Shown here piece after piece: positions 1-6,007 of a stretch of DNA of 7,481 bases. A program made the translations under genes and the position numbers. A model generated the notes under the pieces. It searched no databases, was not told the origin of the DNA, and saw only the letters and a program-made list of their open reading frames with translations. How positions within the stretch are numbered: position 1 is the first letter of the stretch; each line of letters starts with the position of its first letter. Origin of the DNA: an uncultured Clostridium sp. (GTDB taxonomy: Bacteria > Bacillota > Clostridia > Lachnospirales > Lachnospiraceae); NCBI GenBank assembly GCA_958349075.1, contig CATWBR010000217.1:1-7481 (forward strand), read 5' to 3'.

Positions 1-99
1 TACCTTGCTCTATAAGGTGCACCCTTGCTGATGTCTTAACTAAATGACATTGGCCAATCGGCGTCCCTTTTTTTACGTTTAATTTTTCGGCTTTTTCAT
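1..99. other. Non-coding left flank beyond the esterase gene
   Basis: No credible gene is seen here. The stretch holds a perfect 10-bp palindrome, ATTGGCCAAT (49-58), a CCTTGCT sequence that occurs twice (at about 3-9 and 24-30), and T-rich DNA at 67-96. Read on the minus strand, downstream of the esterase stop, this T-rich DNA is A-rich, so it is not a terminator tail for that gene. The sequence could be the edge of a neighbouring repeat or mobile element, but nothing inside the window proves that. Confidence 0.5.
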
Positions 100-1635
100 T
101 CAACCGGCCGTTCCGGCCAGGATACCGTTTTCTGCAAAACGCTCCCTCCAAAACGCAAAATCTGCTTTCCAATAACCAGGATCAAGTTTCCAGGTTTCGC
201 TGATTGCCATGACATCCCCGTCCGGATGATAGGCAGGCCAGTGAGGAATGGACGGCGCATTGGGATTGCCGGAAGCGGCAAAGGCCGTCCAGACGTCCAT
301 CATCTGTTCCGACAGCTTTTCCGGTGCGCCTTCGGGGATCAGGTTTCCGAAAACATAGTTGCAGGGAGCGCCGTGCAGGGCTCTGAAGCCTTCCTTCGGA
401 TCCCGGAGGCGGAAGGTGAACTGGTAGACCGGGATATGAGAACAGCAGGCCCTTGCAATCCATTCGCCGCCTAGGTGCAGGCCGAGATCATTGTGTACCG
501 ACATATAAGCCTCTTTGTCACTCATCTCCGGATGCAGCCGGCGAAAGGCCTCCATATCGTTTTCCGTTACCTTTTTATCGGTATTTCTCTGGATAACGGA
601 TGTCTTAGTCTCCTCTGCATTCATCTTTAAAAACATCTGATCATATTCCCCTTCACTGCCTCCGATCATCAGCGCCTTTACCTTGAATTCGCCTTTTACC
701 AGGCGTTCGAAGGCATCCGTGCCGACGGTCAATCCGTCCTCTACGGGAGAGAAGAGTTTGCTGGCCCTGCTGCCGCCGAAGCGGACGCCAAAGAGTTTTT
801 TCTGCGCGGCCAGTATTTCTTCGGGGGACAGGGATAAAGCATCCGAAAGTGTGGAAACTCCCGCCACCTCAAAAAATGTTCTGCCGATCTCCTCGCTGGT
901 ATCCAGGGCCACAGTGCCCAAATCGGTCATATAGGAACTTTGGCAGACCGCTTTCTGGAAATAGTCCTCGGCCTCCGGGATGACCAGGAGATGGCTGATG
1001 GCATTGGAGCCGGCGGAATGGCCGTACAGGGTGACATTGCCGGGATCGCCGCCGAAGGAGGCGATGTTGTGGTGAGTCCATTTGAGAGCGGCAATAATAT
1101 CGAGCAGAGCCAGGTTGTTGCTGAAACGGTATTTACCCTCAGGATCCAGGAAAGAGAGGTTCAGGCTGCCAAACACGCCTACCCGGTAGTTGCAGGCTAC
1201 GACGATCAGTTCCGGATGGGCCTTAACCAGATTTTCGGGCAGATTCAGCCTTTTATAGTTGTATCCCATAATGTAGGAGCCGCCGTATACCCAGAACAGC
1301 ACGCTCTTTTTGGGAACCGTCACATCGGCTGCCCAGATATTCAGATTCAGGCAGTCCTCGGAGATGGGGACATGGGGAAAATCACCGTTTCGCCTGGCAA
1401 AAAACGGGTCCGGCTCCGCCTGTATCGGGGCGGGACCGAATGCCTTTGCCGGAAGGGGGCCGCTAAAGGATGTAATTTCTTCTGGTGGCTGCCAGCGTTT
1501 TGCAGTGGCAAATGGGATATTCAGGAAGGTCAGGATTCCCTCCTTACCGTAAAAACCATCAATTTTACCGCAGGGTGTATCTACAGTTACGGAGCCGGAC
1601 GGTTCGGATTTTGTAGTTGAAAAATCAGTGTTCAT
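100..1635 (-). CDS. Type-B carboxylesterase (COesterase family), cytoplasmic
   Basis: This 511-residue protein has the length and motif order of bacterial type-B carboxylesterases, the p-nitrobenzyl esterase group, which hydrolyse carboxylic esters. Seen directly: the family motif EDCLNLNIW near residues 93-101, the nucleophile elbow GHSAG with Ser207, a probable catalytic Glu330 in GGSEGEYD, and a probable His421 in ALHGAP followed by YVFG. The triad is therefore complete. The oxyanion loop reads VYGGS (116-120), where the family usually has HGGG or HGGA. The N-terminus is polar with no signal peptide, so it should act in the cytoplasm. The ATG is preceded by AAAGGAA about 6 nt upstream. It starts 22 bp after the stop of the carrier gene at 1658-2968 and is almost certainly co-transcribed with it, which suggests it cleaves an imported ester. 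The substrate is unknown. The family call is firm. Confidence 0.95.
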   Translation of the reverse strand: MNTDFSTTKSEPSGSVTVDTPCGKIDGFYGKEGILTFLNIPFATAKRWQPPEEITSFSGPLPAKAFGPAPIQAEPDPFFARRNGDFPHVPISEDCLNLNIWAADVTVPKKSVLFWVYGGSYIMGYNYKRLNLPENLVKAHPELIVVACNYRVGVFGSLNLSFLDPEGKYRFSNNLALLDIIAALKWTHHNIASFGGDPGNVTLYGHSAGSNAISHLLVIPEAEDYFQKAVCQSSYMTDLGTVALDTSEEIGRTFFEVAGVSTLSDALSLSPEEILAAQKKLFGVRFGGSRASKLFSPVEDGLTVGTDAFERLVKGEFKVKALMIGGSEGEYDQMFLKMNAEETKTSVIQRNTDKKVTENDMEAFRRLHPEMSDKEAYMSVHNDLGLHLGGEWIARACCSHIPVYQFTFRLRDPKEGFRALHGAPCNYVFGNLIPEGAPEKLSEQMMDVWTAFAASGNPNAPSIPHWPAYHPDGDVMAISETWKLDPGYWKADFAFWRERFAENGILAGTAG

Positions 1636-1657
1636 ATGATTCCTTTCTCTTTTTCTA

Positions 1658-2968
1658 TTAAACAGGGAGCATTCCCGTTACGATCATAAAGGCCAGCATC
1701 AGGAGGCTGAATCCGTATATCGGAATCAGGGAATATTTCAGGTGCTCCTTCATTTCCACGCCGCCTGCCAGGCTCAAAGCGAGATAGGGGGAGGCGTTAA
1801 ACAGATTTAAGTTTGCGCTGATGACTCCGGTGGCAAAGATGGAACCCATAATCTGCACCGGTGTAAAACCCAGATTCAGGCTGGTCACGATCGGAATAAT
1901 GGCGGGAAGGATAACGGAGTTTTTCGTTCCGCCGATGGTAATCGACAGCAACATGCTGAGAACGCAGAGGATGAACGGCAGATGCGCCAGGATACCGGCG
2001 TTGGAAGTTCCTGCAATCAGGGCAGCCAGTTCATTTAATGCCTCTGTTCCCGTATTAACTCCGACCAGAACGGCAACGCCCAGCATGGTAAACGCCATAT
2101 TCATCGCCTGGGCACAGTGACGTTTCAAGTATTCGCCGCGTTCACCCGCCGTGCGGTAGTTGACCATCAGGAGCAGAACGTAACCAAAGGCAAAGCCCAG
2201 GTTGGAGCTTACCTTACCGGCCAGCAGGGCAGCCAGAAGAATCAGGGTAAATACACCGTCAAAGACAGCCGTATTTTTTCCAAGGGGAAGTTCCAGGGGC
2301 TGGTCAAGTTCCTGTTTAAGAGCGGCGAACTCCGCCTCATTCATTCCCGCGCCATGGCGTTTTTCCAGAATCGAAACAGGAATACACAAAAGCAGCACGC
2401 AGATGATGCTGAAAATAATCAGCGGACGCAGAAATAAAAACACCTCATAGACATCAAGCCCCACATAGGAGGATGCCTCGTTAATGCCGGGAGCCCAGGG
2501 CATCAGGCAGATTACACCGGATGCGATGCTCTCGATCAGCAGGAGGGCGGGCATTCTGATTTTCTGTTTTTCGAATACCGGGCGCATTGTGGGGAGCGTG
2601 CAGAGCGCGCAGGTTGCGCCGGAACCGCTTAACTGGCTGGCCATGGCAAGGACGGCCGTTACCAGCATTGAGCCAAGGACGCTGTTGCCCAGAAAGCGCA
2701 TGATGAATTTAATAAGGGCCTTAAAAATACCGGCCTCGGTGAGAATACCGAAATAGAGAACGGCAAATACCATTAGAAATAGGGTTCCGGACACGGATTT
2801 TAAGCCGTTTCCGATAAAGCCGTTTACCTCTTTCAGGCTAAAACCCATTAAGACCGCGGCAATGATCGGAACACCGGTCATAATCACCCCGGGACTGGCG
2901 GGTGTCTTGAAAATAAGTATGATAATGGCAAGCAGCATTATCAGTGTAATGGTGACATTAATTGACAT
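1658..2968 (-). CDS. CitMHS-family carboxylate transporter, copy 1
   Basis: This 436-residue, very hydrophobic protein should span the membrane about 11-12 times, with one polar loop at about residues 202-234. It resembles the CitMHS family (Bacillus CitM/CitH, cation-coupled citrate carriers). Shared patterns are LMVFAVLYFGILTEAGIF (65-82), an L-x-G-x-G motif followed by T/P-rich residues (113-130), a PWAPG turn (157-161), and a C-terminal NASPYLALSLAGGVE segment (391-405). In the L-x-G-x-G motif it has Ser114, where the second copy and CitM have Asp. Citrate itself is not demonstrated; another di- or tricarboxylate or an organic-acid ester is equally possible. The ATG has an AAGGAGG site 5 nt upstream. 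It is the first gene of an operon with the esterase (22-bp gap) and is about 60% identical by eye to the carrier at 6008-7309. Confidence 0.9.
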   Translation of the reverse strand: MSINVTITLIMLLAIIILIFKTPASPGVIMTGVPIIAAVLMGFSLKEVNGFIGNGLKSVSGTLFLMVFAVLYFGILTEAGIFKALIKFIMRFLGNSVLGSMLVTAVLAMASQLSGSGATCALCTLPTMRPVFEKQKIRMPALLLIESIASGVICLMPWAPGINEASSYVGLDVYEVFLFLRPLIIFSIICVLLLCIPVSILEKRHGAGMNEAEFAALKQELDQPLELPLGKNTAVFDGVFTLILLAALLAGKVSSNLGFAFGYVLLLMVNYRTAGERGEYLKRHCAQAMNMAFTMLGVAVLVGVNTGTEALNELAALIAGTSNAGILAHLPFILCVLSMLLSITIGGTKNSVILPAIIPIVTSLNLGFTPVQIMGSIFATGVISANLNLFNASPYLALSLAGGVEMKEHLKYSLIPIYGFSLLMLAFMIVTGMLPV

Positions 2969-2972
2969 AATT

Positions 2973-2980
2973 TCCTCCTT
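2973..2980 (-). promoter_or_regulatory. Ribosome binding site of carrier copy 1
   Basis: On the minus strand AAGGAGGA lies 5 nt (counted from GGAGG) before the ATG at 2968. It is close to a perfect Shine-Dalgarno sequence and fixes the start codon. Confidence 0.85.
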
Positions 2981-3025
2981 TGTCTCCAGCGCCTGTTTTT
3001 ACATACGGCGTCTGTTTCTGGTTGT

Positions 3026-3054
3026 ATCATAGTTTTTTCTTACGTCCGCAGCAA
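3026..3054 (-). promoter_or_regulatory. Sigma-A-like promoter of the carrier-esterase operon
   Basis: Minus strand: -35 TTGCTG (3054-3049), 17-nt spacer, -10 TATGAT (3031-3026). The -35 is weak (3 of 6 to consensus) and the -10 strong (5 of 6), a profile typical of activator-dependent promoters. The -35 overlaps the end of the conserved 19-bp box at 3052-3070. Transcription should begin near 3020, giving a leader of about 50 nt. Confidence 0.65.
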
Positions 3055-3070
3055 TGGACAGTGTGCACAA
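3052..3070 (-). promoter_or_regulatory. Putative operator upstream of carrier copy 1
   Basis: On the minus strand this 19-bp box begins TTGTGCACAC and ends TCCATTG. It matches the box upstream of the second carrier (5863-5881) at 16 of 19 positions, and both sit exactly 20 nt before an identical TATGATA. It includes the palindrome TGTGCACA (3062-3069). The TGTGCA-N7-CATT core recurs beside the regulator gene (4883-4899), so the PucR-type protein is the obvious candidate ligand. That assignment is inference; the conservation is observed. Confidence 0.6.
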
Positions 3071-3097
3071 ATAAAAATCCTGCCGATGGGCAGGATT
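3068..3097 (-). terminator. Rho-independent terminator of the PucR-type gene
   Basis: Minus strand: a perfect 9-bp stem AATCCTGCC / GGCAGGATT with loop CATC (3097-3076), followed at once by TTTTTATTTG. It lies about 95 nt downstream of the regulator stop codon and separates that gene from the carrier-esterase promoter. Its U-tract runs into the conserved operator box at 3052-3070. Confidence 0.85.
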
Positions 3098-3117
3098 CAT
3101 AAATTGTCGGAACAAAG

Positions 3118-3159
3118 AAAAAAGTCCGGGAATTCACTTGTATTTTAAGGAAAATCCCG
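3118..3159 (-). terminator. Possible weaker upstream terminator
   Basis: Minus strand: CGGGA (3159-3155) can pair with TCCCG (3131-3127) across a 23-nt AT-rich loop, with three further pairs possible after an internal loop, and is followed by GACTTTTTTC. The stem is short and the loop large, so it would be a weak first stop before the strong terminator at 3068-3097. Confidence 0.3.
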
Positions 3160-3191
3160 ATAAAATAGAGAATCAGATTTGACCGTGCATC

Positions 3192-4820
3192 TTATTCGGA
3201 CGCGGGAGAATATTTTTTAACCGGATGAAGCAGATCCTCACGCCGGTAGTTCTCGGTATAGCGGACTATCATTGAGGAGAGCATCAGGATCATCTGAAGG
3301 TTCCAGTCGTCCAGGCTGCGGCCGATTATTTCTTCGATCCGGTCTATCTTATTAATGACGGTATTCCGGTGGAGATACATGTCTTTTGCCGTTTTTGTGG
3401 TATTGCAGTTGTTTCTGATATAGGCTTCCAGTATTTCGCAGAGGTTATCATGCTCTTCAATATCATGGCGCTTCAGTACCGTATATTTCGGCGTACACAG
3501 GTAAATCAGGTTATTTTCATGGAAATCATAACCAAAGCGGCCACAGAGATCGATGAGATGATAAGCGGTGTAATCGTCGTAATAAAAAAGCCTCTGCCCC
3601 GGATCGACGCTCAGGGCGCGGCCAAGGGAAATTACCCCCTTTGTCTGCAGGTAAATAGGCCGGATAGAGGAGACAAAGGCGGATTTATTGCCGATGGAGG
3701 CGTATGCATGGTAGCGTTCCAGCAGTTTTTGGAGGCGCTCTCCGTCGAACGGAATATCCCAGGAATCTTCTTCCGTTTTGACAAGAAGGATTAAATCACC
3801 CTGATACACCGCGGTCTGGCAGAGAGGGAAAATCTCCGACAGGGTGTGAAGGATAAGGCCTGTCGGCAGGGATTTCTGACCGGGTTCAAAGGTGACCACG
3901 ATGCATGTATAAAAATTCGGGGGAAGGAACGGCAGCCGGAACATCCGGCTCTGAAGTTCCTCCTCACTCGAGATTCTGCGCTCAATCAGATCGCCGATCA
4001 GAGAGGAAAATTCGGCGTTAGATTCAAATTCTTCCCTGTTATGCATCAGAGAATGCTCCCGTATCAGGGAGACAAGCAGTTTGACATAGTCAAACAGGGC
4101 CGGATCCCGGCCCGCGGATTCGGAAAATACCAGCAGGCGCCCATAGGTGCTGGAGTGGTATTTTAAAGGGGCCAGAAGGCCGTAGCTGTCCGGTTCCAAC
4201 AGAGCCTCATAAATGACTCTCGGGACTGAATCCTTTTTCTGTCCTGGAACCGGCGAATTTAGTAACGTGTCAATACTGTCGGCGGAGAGGTAGCCGAAGG
4301 ACAAGAGCTGCTGGATATAAGCGTTCTCAAACGCATAATCCACATTAGAGGCGATGAGACGGTATCCGCCGTTTAGCAGGAACAGAGGAACATGCAGCCG
4401 TGAAGCGGCCTCGTTTAGCAGCGGCTGGATCTCTTTATTGCGGCAGGCCAGGAGGCAGAGCCGGTTCATCCAGCCTGTAAAGTCGAAAAAGCAACTGTTG
4501 GCCCGGTTTAAAATCTCCCCGGCCGGGAGACGGCAGGAGAGAAAGGTGATATCCGACCTGCCGAAGGGCCGTCCGTCCGAACCTCCGTCTGCAAAGCCGT
4601 CTTCCGACAGCAGAAGCATGGTTCCGTCCGGGAGCAGCCCCTGCCGCCACAGCCTGGATGCAGTCCGGGAAGCGGCGATGTAAACGGTCTGCTTTTCAAA
4701 AGCAGCCGTCTTTTCGGAAAGCAACTGTATATTACTGACAGTCAGATTGCTGTCCGGTGAGAAGAGAATCTGCAGCCGGCAGTCGGAAAAACTTTGTGCC
4801 AAAATTGGAAATGTGAACAC
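3192..4820 (-). CDS. PucR/CdaR-type transcriptional regulator
   Basis: This 542-residue protein ends in the helix-turn-helix typical of PucR/CdaR/SdaR regulators (about 459-520), with the recognisable pattern CNTTKTAKDMYLHRNTVINK followed by RIEEIIGRSLDDW. The region at about 290-415, including the YASIGNKS stretch and a downstream ISLGRAL, resembles the degenerate GGDEF-like domain of this family. Residues about 135-255 look like a GAF/PAS-type sensor (GGYRLIASN, then YGLLAPLKYHSSTYGRLLVF). Residues 1-130 were not matched to a known domain. The start is GTG at 4820, with AGGAGG 7 nt upstream; the nearest upstream ATG is out of frame. It is divergent from the hydrolase at 4980 and lies between the two carrier modules. 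Family members usually activate catabolic genes in response to a small molecule. The ligand here is unknown. Confidence 0.93.
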   Translation of the reverse strand: MFTFPILAQSFSDCRLQILFSPDSNLTVSNIQLLSEKTAAFEKQTVYIAASRTASRLWRQGLLPDGTMLLLSEDGFADGGSDGRPFGRSDITFLSCRLPAGEILNRANSCFFDFTGWMNRLCLLACRNKEIQPLLNEAASRLHVPLFLLNGGYRLIASNVDYAFENAYIQQLLSFGYLSADSIDTLLNSPVPGQKKDSVPRVIYEALLEPDSYGLLAPLKYHSSTYGRLLVFSESAGRDPALFDYVKLLVSLIREHSLMHNREEFESNAEFSSLIGDLIERRISSEEELQSRMFRLPFLPPNFYTCIVVTFEPGQKSLPTGLILHTLSEIFPLCQTAVYQGDLILLVKTEEDSWDIPFDGERLQKLLERYHAYASIGNKSAFVSSIRPIYLQTKGVISLGRALSVDPGQRLFYYDDYTAYHLIDLCGRFGYDFHENNLIYLCTPKYTVLKRHDIEEHDNLCEILEAYIRNNCNTTKTAKDMYLHRNTVINKIDRIEEIIGRSLDDWNLQMILMLSSMIVRYTENYRREDLLHPVKKYSPASE

Positions 4821-4827
4821 GGAACGG

Positions 4828-4834
4828 CCTCCTT
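4828..4834 (-). promoter_or_regulatory. Ribosome binding site that decides the GTG start
   Basis: Minus strand AAGGAGG followed by CCGTTCC and GTG (4820). This near-perfect site at normal spacing supports the GTG start. The ATG at 4840 is not in the same frame. Confidence 0.85.
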
Positions 4835-4849
4835 TTTCATTTTAGCATT

Positions 4850-4878
4850 AGGATATCAGCTTTTTAGACAAATTTCAA
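4850..4878 (-). promoter_or_regulatory. Promoter of the PucR-type gene
   Basis: Minus strand: -35 TTGAAA (4878-4873, 5 of 6 to consensus), 17-nt spacer, -10 TATCCT (4855-4850, 4 of 6). Transcription would start near 4843, leaving a leader of about 20 nt that contains the ribosome binding site. The inverted repeat at 4885-4899 lies 6 bp upstream of the -35, a suitable position for autoregulation. Confidence 0.6.
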
Positions 4879-4882
4879 CGAG

Positions 4883-4899
4883 AATGTGCGAAATGCACA
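4883..4899. promoter_or_regulatory. Putative operator in the divergent regulator-hydrolase region
   Basis: The inverted repeat TGTGC-GAAAT-GCACA (4885-4899) is perfect in its 5-bp arms. On the minus strand the site reads TGTGCA-N7-CATT (4899-4883), the same core and spacing as the boxes before both carrier genes. It sits just upstream of the regulator's -35 and roughly at the -35 position of any hydrolase promoter using TACGAT (4906-4911) as -10. No good consensus -35 is seen for the hydrolase, which would fit activator dependence. Confidence 0.55.
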
Positions 4900-4979
4900 C
4901 GAAAATACGATACGAATATTGCCTGAGGACAGTAACAAAAGGGCAGCCGGAAGGCAAAGGACCTGGAAGGGAGAAGGGA

Positions 4980-5849
4980 ATGATTTTAGAATTAAAGGAT
5001 ACGAAACTGTATTATGAGGAATTTGGACAGGGAGAACGCTATATTTTGTCGGCAATGCAGCAACTGGACCCGGATCGGAAGGGATGGCCCTATGATCTGG
5101 CGGAAGAAGGCTTCCACGTTTTTGCAATCCAGATGAGGGGATATGGGCAGTCTGCCCATGTTATGGAGGATTATGGAGAGAAATGGTATGATATCTGGGC
5201 CGACGATGTAGCGGAGTTTGCCGCCGCCATGGGAATCGGGAGATTTTTGTATACGGGTGCTTCCGACGGCGGAGGAGTCGGCTGGCATCTCTGCCTGCGC
5301 CACCCGGAAATTTTAACCGGCTTTGCAGGGCTGGCGGCAGGCCCCCACTCCAGAAGCATCGGAGCCATTTCACCCAGCCGGAAATATACGATCGACGCGG
5401 TGGGAAGCCGGGCGGCCGTGGAACAGCTGGCCATGTACCACAAACAGCGGATTCTCTATTTTGCCAAGAAGTTCGGGGATAATCCGGAGCTGAAAGCGGA
5501 ATTTGAACAAAAAGCGGAGACGATTTATCGGATGAAAATGGATATGGGGCCTGAGGAGATGAGGATCCAGCCGGGAATTACGTTTCCCTGGCTGAAGACA
5601 GACGAGGCGGTGTTAAAGGCGCTCTCCGAAATTCATTTCCCGGTGCTTTTGCTGATCGGCATGAAAGATGCAATGGTTCCTCTTGGCAAAACGGTCCAGC
5701 CCATAGGGGCCATTGAACATGCCAAGGCCGTGTTCTACCAGGAGGCAAACCATCTGCTGTACTATGGAAGGCGCGAAGATGTGAGACGGGAAATTGCGGC
5801 CTTTGCGGAGGAGGCTTTTGAAAAAGACAGAGACAAGACTGCCCATTGA
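4980..5849 (+). CDS. Alpha/beta-hydrolase, single-domain
   Basis: This 289-residue protein has the alpha/beta-hydrolase fold pattern: QMRGYGQS (51-58), the nucleophile elbow YTGASDGG with Ser95 in GxSxG, GMKDAMVP with probable acid Asp230, and EANHLLYYGRREDV with probable His258. The triad is complete. The usual HG oxyanion motif after the first core strand is absent; ILSAMQQLDP (22-31) stands there. No signal peptide is seen, so it is cytoplasmic. An open frame extends upstream to 4794, but it would cross the regulator's start and both divergent promoters. The ATG at 4980 has an AAGGGAG site a few nt upstream and begins directly at the conserved fold, so it is preferred. It precedes the second carrier by 158 bp. 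Esterase, lactonase or C-C hydrolase activity are all possible; the substrate is unknown. Confidence 0.9.
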   Translation: MILELKDTKLYYEEFGQGERYILSAMQQLDPDRKGWPYDLAEEGFHVFAIQMRGYGQSAHVMEDYGEKWYDIWADDVAEFAAAMGIGRFLYTGASDGGGVGWHLCLRHPEILTGFAGLAAGPHSRSIGAISPSRKYTIDAVGSRAAVEQLAMYHKQRILYFAKKFGDNPELKAEFEQKAETIYRMKMDMGPEEMRIQPGITFPWLKTDEAVLKALSEIHFPVLLLIGMKDAMVPLGKTVQPIGAIEHAKAVFYQEANHLLYYGRREDVRREIAAFAEEAFEKDRDKTAH

Positions 5850-5862
5850 AAGGGGGGCCCTA

Positions 5863-5881
5863 TTGTGCAGAGTATCCATTG
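5863..5881 (+). promoter_or_regulatory. Putative operator upstream of carrier copy 2
   Basis: This 19-bp box starts TTGTGCAGAG and ends TCCATTG, only 13 nt after the hydrolase stop codon. It matches the box before carrier copy 1 at 16 of 19 positions, with identical 20-nt spacing to TATGATA. The TGTGCA-N7-CATT core is at 5864-5880. Binding by the PucR-type protein is inferred. Confidence 0.6.
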
Positions 5882-5907
5882 TAAAATTGACTGAAAAAAA
5901 TTATGAT
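5879..5907 (+). promoter_or_regulatory. Promoter of carrier copy 2
   Basis: -35 TTGTAA (5879-5884), 17-nt spacer, -10 TATGAT (5902-5907). The arrangement matches the promoter of the other carrier. After the -10 the two copies still agree, differing only by transitions over TATGATA-Y-R-AC-Y-R-GAA. Transcription should start near 5914, giving a leader of about 94 nt. No terminator with a U-tract is seen between the hydrolase stop and this promoter, so read-through from the hydrolase is also possible. Confidence 0.7.
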
Positions 5908-5935
5908 ATGACTGGAATAATAAATTACAGACATC

Positions 5936-5987
5936 GCGGCATGTAATTGAACGGCAACGTATGGTTCCGGAGCATACGCCGTGCCGC
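5936..5987 (+). promoter_or_regulatory. Nested stem-loop in the leader of carrier copy 2
   Basis: CGTATG (5958-5963) pairs with CATACG (5973-5978) around a 9-nt loop. ACGG (5951-5954) pairs with CCGT (5979-5982) across a 3-nt bulge, and GCGG (5936-5939) can pair with CCGC (5984-5987). That gives up to 14 pairs, ending 3 nt before the ribosome binding site. It could modulate translation or mRNA stability, or its inner repeat could be a DNA operator. It matches no riboswitch I recognise. Confidence 0.4.
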
Positions 5988-5990
5988 AGT

Positions 5991-5999
5991 AAGGGAAGG
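5991..5999 (+). promoter_or_regulatory. Ribosome binding site of carrier copy 2
   Basis: AAGGGAAGG ends 8 nt before the ATG at 6008. It is less perfect than the site of carrier copy 1 and sits directly behind the leader stem-loop. Confidence 0.65.
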
Positions 6000-6007
6000 T
6001 ACAACGG

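Noticed and set aside
1..48. Insertion-sequence end at the left edge
   Set aside because: The sequence gave a vague impression of a repeated element, but there is no transposase, clear terminal repeat or target duplication inside the window.
103..122. GC-rich hairpin at the end of the esterase gene as its terminator
   Set aside because: GGCCG / CGGCC with loop GAA can form, extended to 7 pairs with a G-T wobble. It lies inside the last codons and is followed by A-rich rather than U-rich RNA, so no intrinsic terminator is supported.
940..1620. 226-residue open frame on the plus strand inside the esterase gene
   Set aside because: It lies antisense to a gene with full family motifs and shows no domain I recognise. 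It is a shadow of the esterase's codon use.
4794..4979. 62-residue N-terminal extension of the small hydrolase
   Set aside because: It would overlap the regulator's start codon, ribosome binding site and promoter and the inverted repeat. The ATG at 4980 has its own ribosome binding site and starts at the conserved fold.
5887..5892. TTGACT as the -35 of the carrier 2 promoter
   Set aside because: It matches the consensus better than TTGTAA but is only 9 nt from TATGAT, and no good -10 lies 16-18 nt downstream. TTGTAA at 17 nt is preferred and matches the other carrier's promoter geometry.
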